Source of the DNA: JAZDGX01 sp964482205
GTDB taxonomy: Bacteria > Eisenbacteria > RBG-16-71-46 > CAIMUX01 > WJJG01
Length of the DNA: 64,000 nucleotides
Direction of reading: 5' to 3'
Assembly (NCBI GenBank): GCA_964482205.1
Contig: CAYZWI010000016.1
Span: 1-64,000, forward strand
In this document: in pieces, positions 19,341-27,585 of the stretch
How the letters are laid out: each line of letters starts with the position of its first letter
How positions within the stretch are numbered: position 1 is the stretch's first letter
Made by a program: the position numbers and the translations under genes
Notes under the pieces: generated by a model
What the model was told of the DNA's origin: nothing
Seen by the model: only the letters and a program-made list of their open reading frames with translations
Databases searched by the model: none

Positions 19341-19368
19341 CGGCGTCAATCCAACGGATTTGACGCCG
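19341..19368. terminator. Hairpin at convergent gene ends
   Basis: CGGCGTCAA/TTGACGCCG forms a 9-bp stem with a 10-base loop at the last codons of the lpxH-like gene, about 100 bases after the PorV gene. No T-run follows on either strand, so it may act as a weak bidirectional terminator or mRNA end stabiliser. Confidence 0.45.
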
Positions 19369-20188
19369 TGATCTTGCCTGAAGGCGGCAATTCCTCTTCC
19401 AGATCGGTTGGCCAGGCCTGCGCGTCCATGACCTCGGGCGCGTTTCCCGCGCGGTATTTCTCCAGCGTGAAGCGGCCTTCGGTGAGATGCCCGTAGGTGA
19501 AGTTCTCCAGCCAATCCCCGAGCACCAGAAGATCCCGGCCCCAGCGATCGCGCAGATGCATGGGATCGTGGACATGGCCGACCACGATCGCGTCGCGCCC
19601 CTCCCGAAAACGGGGGATCGCGAGATGCCGTGCCATGCGCTCGAGATAGAAGCGCCGGCTTTGGGTGTGGCGGCGGCTCACGCTCGAGACCCGATGGGCG
19701 AAGGGAATGCCGATGTCGGGATGGATCGAGCGATAGAGCGCGATGGCCACGCGATTGCGCAGGAGCGCTTTGAGGCGGCGATATCCCCGATCGGCGGGAT
19801 CCAGGCCATCGCCGTGAGCCATGTGCATGCGCCGGCCTTGGATTTCCTCGTCGATCGGCCGGGCGTGCGCTTCCACACCCACTTCCCGGGTGAGGTAGCT
19901 GCCGCACCAGAAGTCGTGATTGCCGCCCAGGTAATGGACGGGAATGCCCGCCTCGACGAGCTCGGCGATGGCGCGCAGAACGGGGAAATGCCCTTTGGGA
20001 ATCGCGTGGCGGTACTCGAACCAGAAATCGAAGAGGTCTCCGAGAATGTACACGCGGGCCGCGCGCTCGCGAAAGCCGCGCAACAGGTCGACGAGCATGC
20101 GCGCGCGCGTCTCGGTGTCCGCGCCGCTGCCGAGGTGCGCATCGCTCACGAAGAACACGCTTTGACGAGAAGAGACCACGAGGCGCAT
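19346..20188 (-). CDS. lpxH: UDP-2,3-diacylglucosamine diphosphatase (LpxH-like)
   Basis: A 280-residue metallophosphoesterase. The five metal-site blocks are present in order: SDAHLG, GDLFDFW, GGNHDFW, a lone His in HMAHGDG, and GHVHDP. This pattern matches LpxH, which hydrolyses UDP-2,3-diacylglucosamine to lipid X in lipid A synthesis at the inner membrane, and indicates that the organism makes lipid A. The family also includes general calcineurin-like phosphatases, so the substrate is inferred. ATG 20188 is the usual call, but the promoter's TAGAAT overlaps it and the predicted mRNA starts at about 20180. A leaderless GTG at 20179 would then be the true start. Confidence 0.82.
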   Translation of the reverse strand: MRLVVSSRQSVFFVSDAHLGSGADTETRARMLVDLLRGFRERAARVYILGDLFDFWFEYRHAIPKGHFPVLRAIAELVEAGIPVHYLGGNHDFWCGSYLTREVGVEAHARPIDEEIQGRRMHMAHGDGLDPADRGYRRLKALLRNRVAIALYRSIHPDIGIPFAHRVSSVSRRHTQSRRFYLERMARHLAIPRFREGRDAIVVGHVHDPMHLRDRWGRDLLVLGDWLENFTYGHLTEGRFTLEKYRAGNAPEVMDAQAWPTDLEEELPPSGKITASNPLD

Positions 20189-20215
20189 TCTAGCAGAGGG
20201 CTGCGGAAGGGTCAG
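20187..20215 (-). promoter_or_regulatory. Sigma-70-type promoter overlapping the lpxH start
   Basis: On the minus strand CTGACC, 17 bp, TAGAAT. The -10 box overlaps the first annotated ATG (20188), placing the start of transcription at about 20180, next to an in-frame GTG at 20179. Confidence 0.65.
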
Positions 20216-20252
20216 GACCGAAGTGACCGGCAGCAGGACGGGAGGGTTCGCG

Positions 20253-20783
20253 ATGGAGGAAGGCCGGTGGGGACGGCTGCTTCAACAGCTGCGCGAAAGT
20301 TGTGAGCTGGCCGGCATCAAAACGGAGGAGGTTGCGCGCCTCAGCCGAAGGCGTTTGGACGCGCTGAGCATCGACCGGGAAATCGCCAAGCAGCAGGCGG
20401 CCATTGGAAGACGCGTGTGCGAACTCGCCGGGCAAGCGCAGCCGGGCGATCCCTTCGCCGATGAGATCGTGCAGAAGCTCATCCTGCGGGTGCGGGAATT
20501 GGAGGCCGGCCGGGCGCAATTCCGCACGGAGATCGAAGAGATCCAGGAGACGGCCCGCGGAAAGACGGGGGAGGTCAAGCAGCGATACGAACGAGAGCGC
20601 CAGGGCGAAGGGGAGCGCGCCCCCGATGGGAAAGAGCACGAGCCGGTGCCCGCGCGGCCCGTCGCGACCGATCCTCTGCCGGCGGAACAAATGGTTGCAC
20701 CGAGCCACGGCGGTTCCCCGAGAGAAGAAGCGTCCCTTGATTGGGATCCATCTTCCGATCTTCCCCGATCCGAGGATTCTTGA
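20253..20783 (+). CDS. Coiled-coil hypothetical protein
   Basis: A 176-residue soluble protein starting at ATG 20253 (GGGAGGG ribosome site 6 bases upstream). Residues 10-110 are helical with coiled-coil character (RLLQQLRESCEL, IDREIAKQQAAIGRRV, VRELEAGRAQFRTEIEEIQ), and the last 70 residues are charged and disordered. The size and heptad pattern resemble small helical accessory proteins, but no family is recognised. It is divergent from lpxH; a nested hairpin (20815-20859) follows it. Confidence 0.6.
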   Translation: MEEGRWGRLLQQLRESCELAGIKTEEVARLSRRRLDALSIDREIAKQQAAIGRRVCELAGQAQPGDPFADEIVQKLILRVRELEAGRAQFRTEIEEIQETARGKTGEVKQRYERERQGEGERAPDGKEHEPVPARPVATDPLPAEQMVAPSHGGSPREEASLDWDPSSDLPRSEDS

Positions 20784-20814
20784 TCGTGGGTTGAGTCTTC
20801 CCGCAAGCACGGGC

Positions 20815-20859
20815 GGAACCCACGGCTTCCGGGTGAGGCTCACCCGAACGCCGGGTTCC
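20815..20859. terminator. Nested hairpin after the coiled-coil gene
   Basis: GGAACCC (20815-20821) pairs with GGGTTCC (20853-20859) and encloses an inner stem CGGGTG/CACCCG. It lies 32 bases after the stop codon and has no T-run, so terminator function is plausible but not certain. Confidence 0.4.
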
Positions 20860-21001
20860 GGACCGCTTCGTCATGGAGAACGCCTCGGAGAGGTGGCCGC
20901 AGCTGTCAGCCATTTCCGAGCTTGGCCCGAAAATGGGCACGGACCGGCCGGTTTCCCGGTGACGAGCAGGCAAGTTTTCGGCCGGTCTGCCGATCTTCAA
21001 G

Positions 21002-21030
21002 TTGACAGCTTTTCCCCCGGTTGGTAGTTT
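21002..21030 (+). promoter_or_regulatory. Sigma-70-type promoter of the M23 peptidase gene
   Basis: TTGACA, 17 bp, TAGTTT: a near-perfect -35 box and the window's usual TAGNNT -10. Predicted start near 21037, about 78 bases before the gene. Confidence 0.8.
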
Positions 21031-21114
21031 CCCCCCACTTCGTTCGCGGTACAGGGACGGGCCGTAGTGTCTGTCTTTTTGGAGGGATGGTGCAGTTCGT
21101 CAAGGATGAATAGA

Positions 21115-22023
21115 ATGCCCCGTAAGTATCTGGATCTGCTGATCGTTCCACATGATGCCGGCCAGATTCGCCGCCTGCGCGTTCCCAGGATTCCCAGGGC
21201 CGTTTTGTTCGGCGCGCTCATTGCGGCCACGGTGTTCGTCACCGGGGCGGGCATCTCTTTCCTGCGCATGTTTGCCCTCAGCCGGCAAAACGCGGTCCTG
21301 CTTGCCGAGAATGACGGCCTTCGCCAGGAGCTCGTCGATCTCGGCGGCGAGGTCCATCGCCTGGACGGTGCGGTCCGCGCCCAGATCCAGTTGGCCAACG
21401 ACACCCGGGTTCTCGCCGGCCTGCCTCCCGTGCCCGAGGATGCCACCCTCCTGGGAGGCGCCATGGGTGGCCCGGCGCCGTCCGAAGATGCCAGCCTGCC
21501 CGAGCCGACCTCGGAGACGATTGATCTCTATCACGAACGACTGGAGCGTCTGGGCAGTCAGCTGGAACTGGACAAGCAGGGTTTCGCGGAAGCGAAGAAG
21601 GCGATCCTGATTTCCAAGGAACGGATGGAGCACATTCCCTCCGCCCATCCGGTGAAAGGCGCCTGCTCGTTCTCGAGCGGTTTCGGATTCCGGCTCGATC
21701 CCTTCACGGGCCGGGCCGCCATGCACGAGGGATGTGATTTCAGCGCTCCGCGAGGCACGCCGTTTTGCGCCACCGCGGACGGCCGCGTGGTTTTCGCGGG
21801 ACGCGATGGACAATTGGGGCTCGTCGTTCGCATCGATCACGGCAACGGGCTCGTTTCGATCTACTGCCACGCCGAACGCGTGCTGGTGAACAAGGGCGAT
21901 TCGGTGAAACGCGGGGATACGATCGGAAGGGTGGGAAGCACCGGTCGTGCGACGGGCGCGCACCTGCATTACGAAATTCACAACGATGGCCAGCCGGTCA
22001 ATCCCCTGAAGTACATCCCGTAG
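21115..22023 (+). CDS. M23 (LytM) peptidase with coiled coil, membrane-anchored
   Basis: A 302-residue protein with a cytoplasmic N-terminal segment, one membrane helix (about 28-48, AVLFGALIAATVFVTGAG), a periplasmic coiled coil (about 55-90 and 130-160) and a C-terminal LytM/M23 domain (about 195-300). The zinc-site motifs are HEGCDFSAP and HLHYEI, so it should be an active endopeptidase that cuts peptide cross-links in peptidoglycan. Start chosen at ATG 21115 with AAGGA 9 bases upstream; ATG 21106 and GTG 21067 are alternatives. It heads a run with a DUF523 gene and an AMIN-type amidase, so this is a cell-wall remodelling locus. Confidence 0.88.
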   Translation: MPRKYLDLLIVPHDAGQIRRLRVPRIPRAVLFGALIAATVFVTGAGISFLRMFALSRQNAVLLAENDGLRQELVDLGGEVHRLDGAVRAQIQLANDTRVLAGLPPVPEDATLLGGAMGGPAPSEDASLPEPTSETIDLYHERLERLGSQLELDKQGFAEAKKAILISKERMEHIPSAHPVKGACSFSSGFGFRLDPFTGRAAMHEGCDFSAPRGTPFCATADGRVVFAGRDGQLGLVVRIDHGNGLVSIYCHAERVLVNKGDSVKRGDTIGRVGSTGRATGAHLHYEIHNDGQPVNPLKYIP

Positions 22024-22061
22024 GGTTGACCCGGTCTGGAGATCCCTCCTCGGGGTCCGCC

Positions 22062-22574
22062 GTGATATTGATCAGTGCATGTCTGCTCGGCCTCGCCTGC
22101 CGCTACGATGGCAACGCGCTTCCCGCTGATGCCCTTTGGCCCGCAAGCGGTCCCGATTCCACGGGTGACACGAGAGATCCGTCCTCGCATTCAGAGCCGG
22201 ACGCGGTTTCCCATGCGCAGCGCCAGACCGGCGATATGATCGTGATTCCCGTTTGCCCCGAGCAACTCGGAGGGCTGCCCACTCCGAGGACCGCCGCGCA
22301 AATCGTCGGCGGAAGCGGTGAGGATGTGCTGGAGGGAAGGGCGCGCGTGATCGCCGGGGACGGAGCCGATTTCACGGCCGCGTTCTTGCGCGGGGCGCGC
22401 GAGACGCTGCATCTTTGCCAGAGGCTGCGGGTACAGGAAGCGATCCTGAAGCAAGGCAGCCCTTCCTGCGGGTGCGGGCGCATCCATCGCGGGCGGGAGC
22501 GAGTGCCAGGCATGGGTGTGACTGCTGCGTTGCTTCAACGCGAAGGCATCCGGGTGCGGGCGTTTCCGGAGTGA
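22062..22574 (+). CDS. DUF523 family protein
   Basis: A 170-residue protein of the DUF523 family. It has ISACLLGLACRYDG at the start, CPEQLGGLPTPR in the middle and the C-terminal LKQGSPSCGCG motif; the conserved cysteines suggest metal or cofactor binding. It starts at GTG 22062, directly before the family motif; no ATG fits. Residues about 20-50 are a low-complexity insert not usual in the family. Biochemical function is not established. The stop lies inside the first copy of a 34-bp tandem repeat. Confidence 0.82.
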   Translation: MILISACLLGLACRYDGNALPADALWPASGPDSTGDTRDPSSHSEPDAVSHAQRQTGDMIVIPVCPEQLGGLPTPRTAAQIVGGSGEDVLEGRARVIAGDGADFTAAFLRGARETLHLCQRLRVQEAILKQGSPSCGCGRIHRGRERVPGMGVTAALLQREGIRVRAFPE

Positions 22575-22643
22575 CCGAGAACATTCGGGTGAGGCGGTTT
22601 TGGAGTAACCGAAGGCATTCGGGTGGGGCGGCTTCGGAGTAGG
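22541..22643 (+). repeat. Three degenerate 34-bp tandem repeats
   Basis: Copies begin near 22541, 22576 and 22610. Each has the pattern gaaggcatTcgggTgnGGcggnttnggagtaacc; the conserved core is CATTCGGGTG followed by GGCGG and GGAGTA. The first copy encodes the C-terminus of the DUF523 protein and the last ends at the amidase ribosome site. Confidence 0.7.
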
Positions 22644-22649
22644 GACGGC

Positions 22650-24065
22650 ATGGTTCGTTCGTGGATCGAGAGGCGTGGCAGACGAGGCGCTCTGAAGCGG
22701 ATCGCCTTCGCGATCTGCTTCGTGCTGCTCGCCAGCGTGCTCTCGTTCCCTGCCGATGCCACGGCCGCAACGCTCGTCGGTGTGCGAACCGGAACGCATG
22801 AAGATCATGTGCGGATCGTGCTCGATTTCGAGGGCGAAGCCGATTACCGCAGCCTGGTGCTCAGCGATCCCGATCGCATCCTCATCGACCTTCCTTCTGT
22901 TGAAGCGAGCGAATTCCCGGTTCCCTCGGTGCGCGATCGCGTGGTGAAGAGCATTCGCGTGAATCGCCAGGTGGAGGGAAAGAGCCAGGTGGTGCTGGAT
23001 CTCGCCGCCGTTGCTCGCCACAAGATCTTCACCGTTCCCCCAGGCGATGGGCGCGGTTTCCGCGTGGTCTGCGATGTGTATCACGACGCAGGCGCCGTTG
23101 CCGAATCGGCTCCGGCTTCGAACGAGACGGCGAACCAGGCGGGCGAGAAGAAGAGCGACGCGGCTATGGCGAGCAAGGAAAGCGCCAAGCCGGACGCAAA
23201 GCCAGACGCGAAGCCAGACGCGAAGCAAGACGCGAAGCAAGACGCGAAGCAAGACGCAAAAGCGGACGCCAAGCCAAACGCCAAGCAGGAACGCAAGCAA
23301 GAACCTGCGCAAGGTGCCGCTGCGTTTCCTGCCGCCCCGCCAGTGCCCATGCCGGCGCCGACGGGATCGAAGCCTTGGGTGGTAATCGTGGATCCGGGCC
23401 ATGGCGGACGCGATCCGGGCGCGCAACATCGCGGACTGGATGAGAAAGAGGTCGTGCTCGATGTCGCCCGGCAGCTCGTCGACCGGTTGAACGAGCAGCC
23501 GGGAGTGCGTGCGCATCTCACGCGCGAGAAGGACGCGCTTCTCAGCCTCAAGCAACGCATCCGCAAGGCGGAGGCGAAGGAAGCGGATGTCTTCGTGAGC
23601 CTGCATGTGAATGGTTGCCACGCGCCCTCGGCGAGCGGAGCCGAAGTCTTCTACCTCTCGCTGAAAGGCGCGGACGATGTGGAGACGCGCGAGCTGGCCA
23701 CGCTCGAGAATCTGGCGCGCTCGGAAGCGGAAGATCCGTACATCGGAGAAATCGCCGAGCTGCCCTTTGCGGTCGACCTGATCCAAACCGACACGATGCG
23801 CCGCAGCAGTCTGCTGGCGGAGGCGATTCTCGATGCGCTCGTCAGCGCGGAGCTCGCCACTTCGCGGGGAGTCAAGCAGGCCAACTTCGTCGTCTTGCGC
23901 TCCTGCCGGGTGCCTTCGGCGCTGGTCGAGCTCGGATTCATCTCGAATCCGCAGGAAGCCGATCGGCTGCGCTCGCCCAAGCACCGGACGCTGCTGGCCG
24001 AGAAAATCGCCACCGGCCTCCTCGAGTTCCGCGCTCGCTATGCGCGGCACGCCGAGGGTAGCTAG
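22650..24065 (+). CDS. N-acetylmuramoyl-L-alanine amidase with AMIN domain (AmiC-like)
   Basis: A 471-residue exported amidase. The signal peptide is at about 12-42 and an AMIN domain at about 45-145 (VRIVLDFEGEADYRSLVL, IDLP), which targets amidases to the septum or envelope. A Lys/Ala/Asp/Gln-rich linker (about 160-215) is built from short KPDA/KQDA repeats, and the Amidase_3 catalytic domain covers about 245-465. Zinc and catalytic positions are visible in DPGHGGRDPGA, KEVVLDVA, SLHVN and VELGFISN. It cleaves stem peptides from glycan during cell separation. The ATG at 22650 follows AGGGAC. The preceding M23 gene may encode a functional partner. Confidence 0.92.
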   Translation: MVRSWIERRGRRGALKRIAFAICFVLLASVLSFPADATAATLVGVRTGTHEDHVRIVLDFEGEADYRSLVLSDPDRILIDLPSVEASEFPVPSVRDRVVKSIRVNRQVEGKSQVVLDLAAVARHKIFTVPPGDGRGFRVVCDVYHDAGAVAESAPASNETANQAGEKKSDAAMASKESAKPDAKPDAKPDAKQDAKQDAKQDAKADAKPNAKQERKQEPAQGAAAFPAAPPVPMPAPTGSKPWVVIVDPGHGGRDPGAQHRGLDEKEVVLDVARQLVDRLNEQPGVRAHLTREKDALLSLKQRIRKAEAKEADVFVSLHVNGCHAPSASGAEVFYLSLKGADDVETRELATLENLARSEAEDPYIGEIAELPFAVDLIQTDTMRRSSLLAEAILDALVSAELATSRGVKQANFVVLRSCRVPSALVELGFISNPQEADRLRSPKHRTLLAEKIATGLLEFRARYARHAEGS

Positions 24066-24261
24066 GCATCCCTCGCACGAGCCGCCTGGCTCTGTGGATG
24101 CTGCCGCCTCTGGGCCCCTGAAGCGGAACCTCTTGAAGCCCACCGCTGAAGATCCTGCTCCATTTTTCCGATGAATGGGTGAGATCGCGCGCATCGTCCA
24201 GCGAACCGCGATCCTCACGGAGATGCATTCGGATCTCTTCGCAAAACCGGAAGGAGCGAGC

Positions 24262-24696
24262 ATGGCGGGCAAAGATTCCTTCACTCCTGAAGAATGGGCG
24301 ATCGTGCGGCCGGTCTTCCTGCAATCGGTGCGGGGCCATCTCGATACGATTCGCACCGGGCTCACCATCTGGACGACGGGCGGCGCGTCTCCCGAGAGGC
24401 TGCGAGAGCTGCATCGTTCGATGCACAGCTTGAAGGGCGCGGCCTTGCAGCTCGGCTTCGAACATCTCGGCGAGACCGCGCGCCTGCTCGAGCAAGTGCT
24501 GCGCCAAGCGAACGAGTCGCTGGAGTCCGCCTGGGGTTGGGAAGAGTGGATCGAGCGGGGGCTGCTGCGGCTGCAGGACGCGTTCACCATGATCGAGCGC
24601 GATCAGGAGGAGACGCGCGATGCGCGCTTCGTCGCCGACCTGCAATCGTGGCTGACGCGCATTCAAGAAACGAGGCCGGGAGAGAGGGCGGGCTGA
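24262..24696 (+). CDS. Hpt (histidine phosphotransfer) domain protein
   Basis: A 144-residue stand-alone phosphotransfer protein. The core is a four-helix Hpt pattern with the phosphorylatable histidine in MHSLKGAALQLGF (near residue 55). Start ATG 24262 is fixed by GGAAGGAG 7 bases upstream. No kinase or full response regulator is next to it, so its partners lie elsewhere; the small receiver protein at 39855 has lost little of its fold but its partner is unknown. A strong hairpin (24732-24771) follows. Confidence 0.75.
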   Translation: MAGKDSFTPEEWAIVRPVFLQSVRGHLDTIRTGLTIWTTGGASPERLRELHRSMHSLKGAALQLGFEHLGETARLLEQVLRQANESLESAWGWEEWIERGLLRLQDAFTMIERDQEETRDARFVADLQSWLTRIQETRPGERAG

Positions 24697-24731
24697 TCGC
24701 GCACTCGCGCGGTGGACCATGCCCTTCGATC

Positions 24732-24771
24732 ATCGCGCGGTTCCTCGGCCCCATCCAGGGAACCGCGCGAT
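24732..24771. terminator. 13-bp hairpin between Hpt and LTD genes
   Basis: ATCGCGCGGTTCC and GGAACCGCGCGAT are perfectly complementary around a 14-base loop, 35 bases after the Hpt stop. It lacks a T-run, so it may be a Rho-type boundary or a structural element. Confidence 0.5.
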
Positions 24772-24954
24772 GGCCAATATCGCAGAGAGCCCAGACCCGC
24801 CTGACCGCCCGACTCGGGCTTCGATCCACGACCTGTCCATGCCTTCCTCTTCGTTCTCCGCCCGCATTGTCCGCCGTCCGGCGCTTCCTTCCCGGCACGC
24901 CGTTGGCTAGATGCCTTCGTGGGCGTCCGCCATTGGTCCGGCCGGGAGGAAAGC

Positions 24955-26673
24955 ATGCGCGTGCCTTTCATCGCGTTCGCATTCGCGGGGATCATCTTGC
25001 TCGGCGCAAACGCGTTCGACGCGCGAGCGGTGTGCATCAACGAAGTGCTGTACGACCCGTCGGGCGCGGACGCGGGCTACGAATTCGTGGAATTGTTTCA
25101 TGCGGGCAATCTGCCGGTGGAGCTTTCCGGATGGCGAATCGAAGCGGGCAACGGCGCGAGCGAGGGATCGTGGTCGGTGCAATGGGAAGGGACGCCCGGA
25201 GACCGGATCGAGGCGGGCGGATTCTTCTTGATCGCCGGCGCGCTGGTGGCCGGCGACGCCGATGCGCGCGCGCCGCTCGCGTTGCAGAACGGTCCCGATG
25301 CGGTGAGGCTCTCGTCGCCGCAGCGAGTGGAAGATCGAGTGGGATGGGGACCGCTCGAGTTCGAGGAGTTTCGTGAGGGAAGCTCCGCGGCCGATGTGCC
25401 GGGCGGATGGAGCCTGGCGCGCGTTCCGGATGGCAACGATACCGGCGACAATGCGATCGATTTCCAGGGCCGCTCGCGTCCGAGCCCGGGCCGATCGAAC
25501 GCGCCCGCGTGGTCGGTCGAGTTGACCCGCGGCCGCTGCGATCCGCCGCTTCTCGAGCCGGGCGAAACCGGCGCGCTGTATGTGGCGCTCGCCAATGCCG
25601 GGGCGAGCCCGCTCGCGCTGCCGGAGATGCATGCGCGCTTGGAGTGCGATCCGCTGCGCGCGCAATGGCAGGCGCCGGATGCGTCGCAGCTGCAGCCCGA
25701 CGAATCGGCCGAGCTCGTCTGGCGGCTCGTCGTCCCCGACACGATGACTTCCGCCGCTTCCGTGCCGTGGCGCTGTGAAATCGAAGGGCCCGAAGGCGAA
25801 CGAGTCGCTTTAGAAGACCGCATTCGCATTGGGCGCGGGCCGATCATCATCTCCGAGATCCAATACGACCCCGAAGGAAACGAGGGCGAATGGATCGAGT
25901 TGTGGAATCGTTCGCCCGACACGCTTTCCCTTTCCGGGTGGTCGCTCAGCGACGATTCCTTCACGACTACGACGCTTCTCGGTTCGCGCGCGGTCGCGCC
26001 GGGAGAATGCCACATCGCCGCGCAGAAGCCTGACGAGTTCCTGCGCGCGCATCCCGGCCTGGAAGAGGAGGCGATCGAATCGCGCAGCGGGGCGTGGCCT
26101 TCGCTCAACAACAGCGTGGATCGTGAACGGGGCTATGCGGACCAGGTGATCCTGTTCGATGCCGGCGGAGTGCCGAGCGATTATGTGCGCTATGCCCCCG
26201 GCGATCTCGATGGCGGGGGCATTTCGCTGGAGCGCTGGATCGAGAAGGGGCGCCTGGTGCGTCCGGAAGTCCTCGTGCCGTGCGCCTCCGCGGCCGGATC
26301 GAGCCCCGGTCGCGCGGGATTGCCGGAAGGCAATGGGCCCCCGCGCGGGTGGCGCGCCGAGCCCAATCCCTTCGCGCCCGGCGTCGCGTTGGATGCGACG
26401 AGCGATCAGCGGCGGCTGTGCTTCGTTCGCATTCCCAGCAAAGCGGGCTCGCAAGTGAGCGCAGACATCTACACCCTGGCCGGCCTGCGGGTGGCGACGC
26501 TGGTCGCCGAAGCGGATGCAGCCGGTCCCGTGATCCTCGCTTGGGACGGCCGTTCCAGCGAAGGCGAACCGCTGCCGACGGGGCTCTACCTCGTGCGCGC
26601 CGTCGTGCACGACGACACCGGGGGAAGATCTGAAAGCCACCTCGTTCCGCTCGCGCTCGTTCGAGAATTTTGA
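24955..26673 (+). CDS. Exported protein with two lamin-tail domains and FlgD-like C-terminus
   Basis: A 572-residue secreted protein, start ATG 24955 (GGGAGGA 5 bases upstream). After the signal peptide come a lamin-tail domain (about 25-165; INEVLYDPSGADAGYEFVEL), a CARDB/Ig-like stretch (about 180-285), a second lamin-tail domain (about 295-450; ISEIQYDPEGNEGEWIEL) and a FlgD-like Ig domain at the end (ADIYTLAGLRVATL ... GLYLVRA). Such C-terminal domains act as sorting or anchoring signals in FCB bacteria. The stop overlaps the first possible start of the next gene, so the three genes 24955-29307 form one envelope operon. Confidence 0.82.
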   Translation: MRVPFIAFAFAGIILLGANAFDARAVCINEVLYDPSGADAGYEFVELFHAGNLPVELSGWRIEAGNGASEGSWSVQWEGTPGDRIEAGGFFLIAGALVAGDADARAPLALQNGPDAVRLSSPQRVEDRVGWGPLEFEEFREGSSAADVPGGWSLARVPDGNDTGDNAIDFQGRSRPSPGRSNAPAWSVELTRGRCDPPLLEPGETGALYVALANAGASPLALPEMHARLECDPLRAQWQAPDASQLQPDESAELVWRLVVPDTMTSAASVPWRCEIEGPEGERVALEDRIRIGRGPIIISEIQYDPEGNEGEWIELWNRSPDTLSLSGWSLSDDSFTTTTLLGSRAVAPGECHIAAQKPDEFLRAHPGLEEEAIESRSGAWPSLNNSVDRERGYADQVILFDAGGVPSDYVRYAPGDLDGGGISLERWIEKGRLVRPEVLVPCASAAGSSPGRAGLPEGNGPPRGWRAEPNPFAPGVALDATSDQRRLCFVRIPSKAGSQVSADIYTLAGLRVATLVAEADAAGPVILAWDGRSSEGEPLPTGLYLVRAVVHDDTGGRSESHLVPLALVREF

Positions 26674-26684
26674 GGGGGGCGCGC

Positions 26685-27581
26685 ATGCGAGCCTTCGCGC
26701 GCGGGGCAATCGTGCTCGCGCTGCTGTCGGCGGGAGAATGCGCGTGCGCGCGCGCAGCGCACGAATGGCGGGCCGCGTGGGGGGCGCCGTACCCGCTCAC
26801 CTTGCTGGAGGAGCGCGCGGGCGAGCCGGATGCGAGCGGGCAGGATGGGCGCGCGGATGCGCGCGGGCTTGATGCGAGCGGGCAAGATGTGAGCCATCCC
26901 GATGCGCGACGGCCTGGCGGGCATCTCGCGATGCGAGCGGCGATTGCGATCGCGCGCCCGTACGGCGTGAACGGGCTGACCTTTCATCGCGTGCTCGTCC
27001 GCCTGCCCGGAACGCGATGGGAAATCCACGCCGGATCGCTGATCGCCCCGGCGGGATATCGGGAATGGCATCTCGGATGCGGGCGGTTCCTTTCGTTGCG
27101 CGAAGATCTTCACATCATGGCGGGCATGCGCGCGTTCGGCGCCGGGCTCGCCGGGCAGAGCGGCCGGCCGGAACTGGCCGCAACCTTGCTCGCGAGATTT
27201 CGGCCGCGGGGCCTTGCGCTGTTCGCGTTCGAGGGAGGAGTCGTCGATGCGGGACGCGCGAATGGGGAATCGACGCCCGCTTCGCTGCTCCTCGGTCGCG
27301 CGGTGATCGATGTGCGAGGCGCAACCCGTCTGCTGGTCGAGCGCTCGGTTTCTTCGCGCGGGGCGGCCGAGACCTGCTTCGCGCTCGCGATCACACTCGA
27401 TCGCATGCGCTTGATCCAGACCTTTCGCAGCGCAACCGGAGAGGCGAGCGGGGCGGTCGCCTGGACGTTCGGGTTCCTCGAGTTCGGTTTCGCGCAACGG
27501 TGGCATCCGCAACTCGGATGGACTTCCGAGATCACCCTGCGATGGTTGTCGCGGGAATGCGCGCCGGGAAAGGCGGGGTGA
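26685..27581 (+). CDS. Exported hypothetical protein
   Basis: A 298-residue protein starting at ATG 26685 (GAGGGGGG 5 bases upstream). It has a signal peptide (ending ECACARAA), a short repeated segment (about 45-75, DASGQDG/DASGQDV) and a C-terminal half of alternating hydrophobic strands (LHIMAGMRAFGAGLAG, TCFALAITLDRMRLIQTF) that could form an outer-membrane barrel. No family is recognised. It lies between the LTD/FlgD protein and another unknown envelope protein with 4-12 base gaps, so it probably works with them. Confidence 0.6.
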   Translation: MRAFARGAIVLALLSAGECACARAAHEWRAAWGAPYPLTLLEERAGEPDASGQDGRADARGLDASGQDVSHPDARRPGGHLAMRAAIAIARPYGVNGLTFHRVLVRLPGTRWEIHAGSLIAPAGYREWHLGCGRFLSLREDLHIMAGMRAFGAGLAGQSGRPELAATLLARFRPRGLALFAFEGGVVDAGRANGESTPASLLLGRAVIDVRGATRLLVERSVSSRGAAETCFALAITLDRMRLIQTFRSATGEASGAVAWTFGFLEFGFAQRWHPQLGWTSEITLRWLSRECAPGKAG

Positions 27582-27585
27582 GGCC

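Noticed and set aside
21087..21113. Eight-codon leader peptide before the M23 gene
   Set aside because: GGAGGG is only one base from its ATG, too close for normal initiation.
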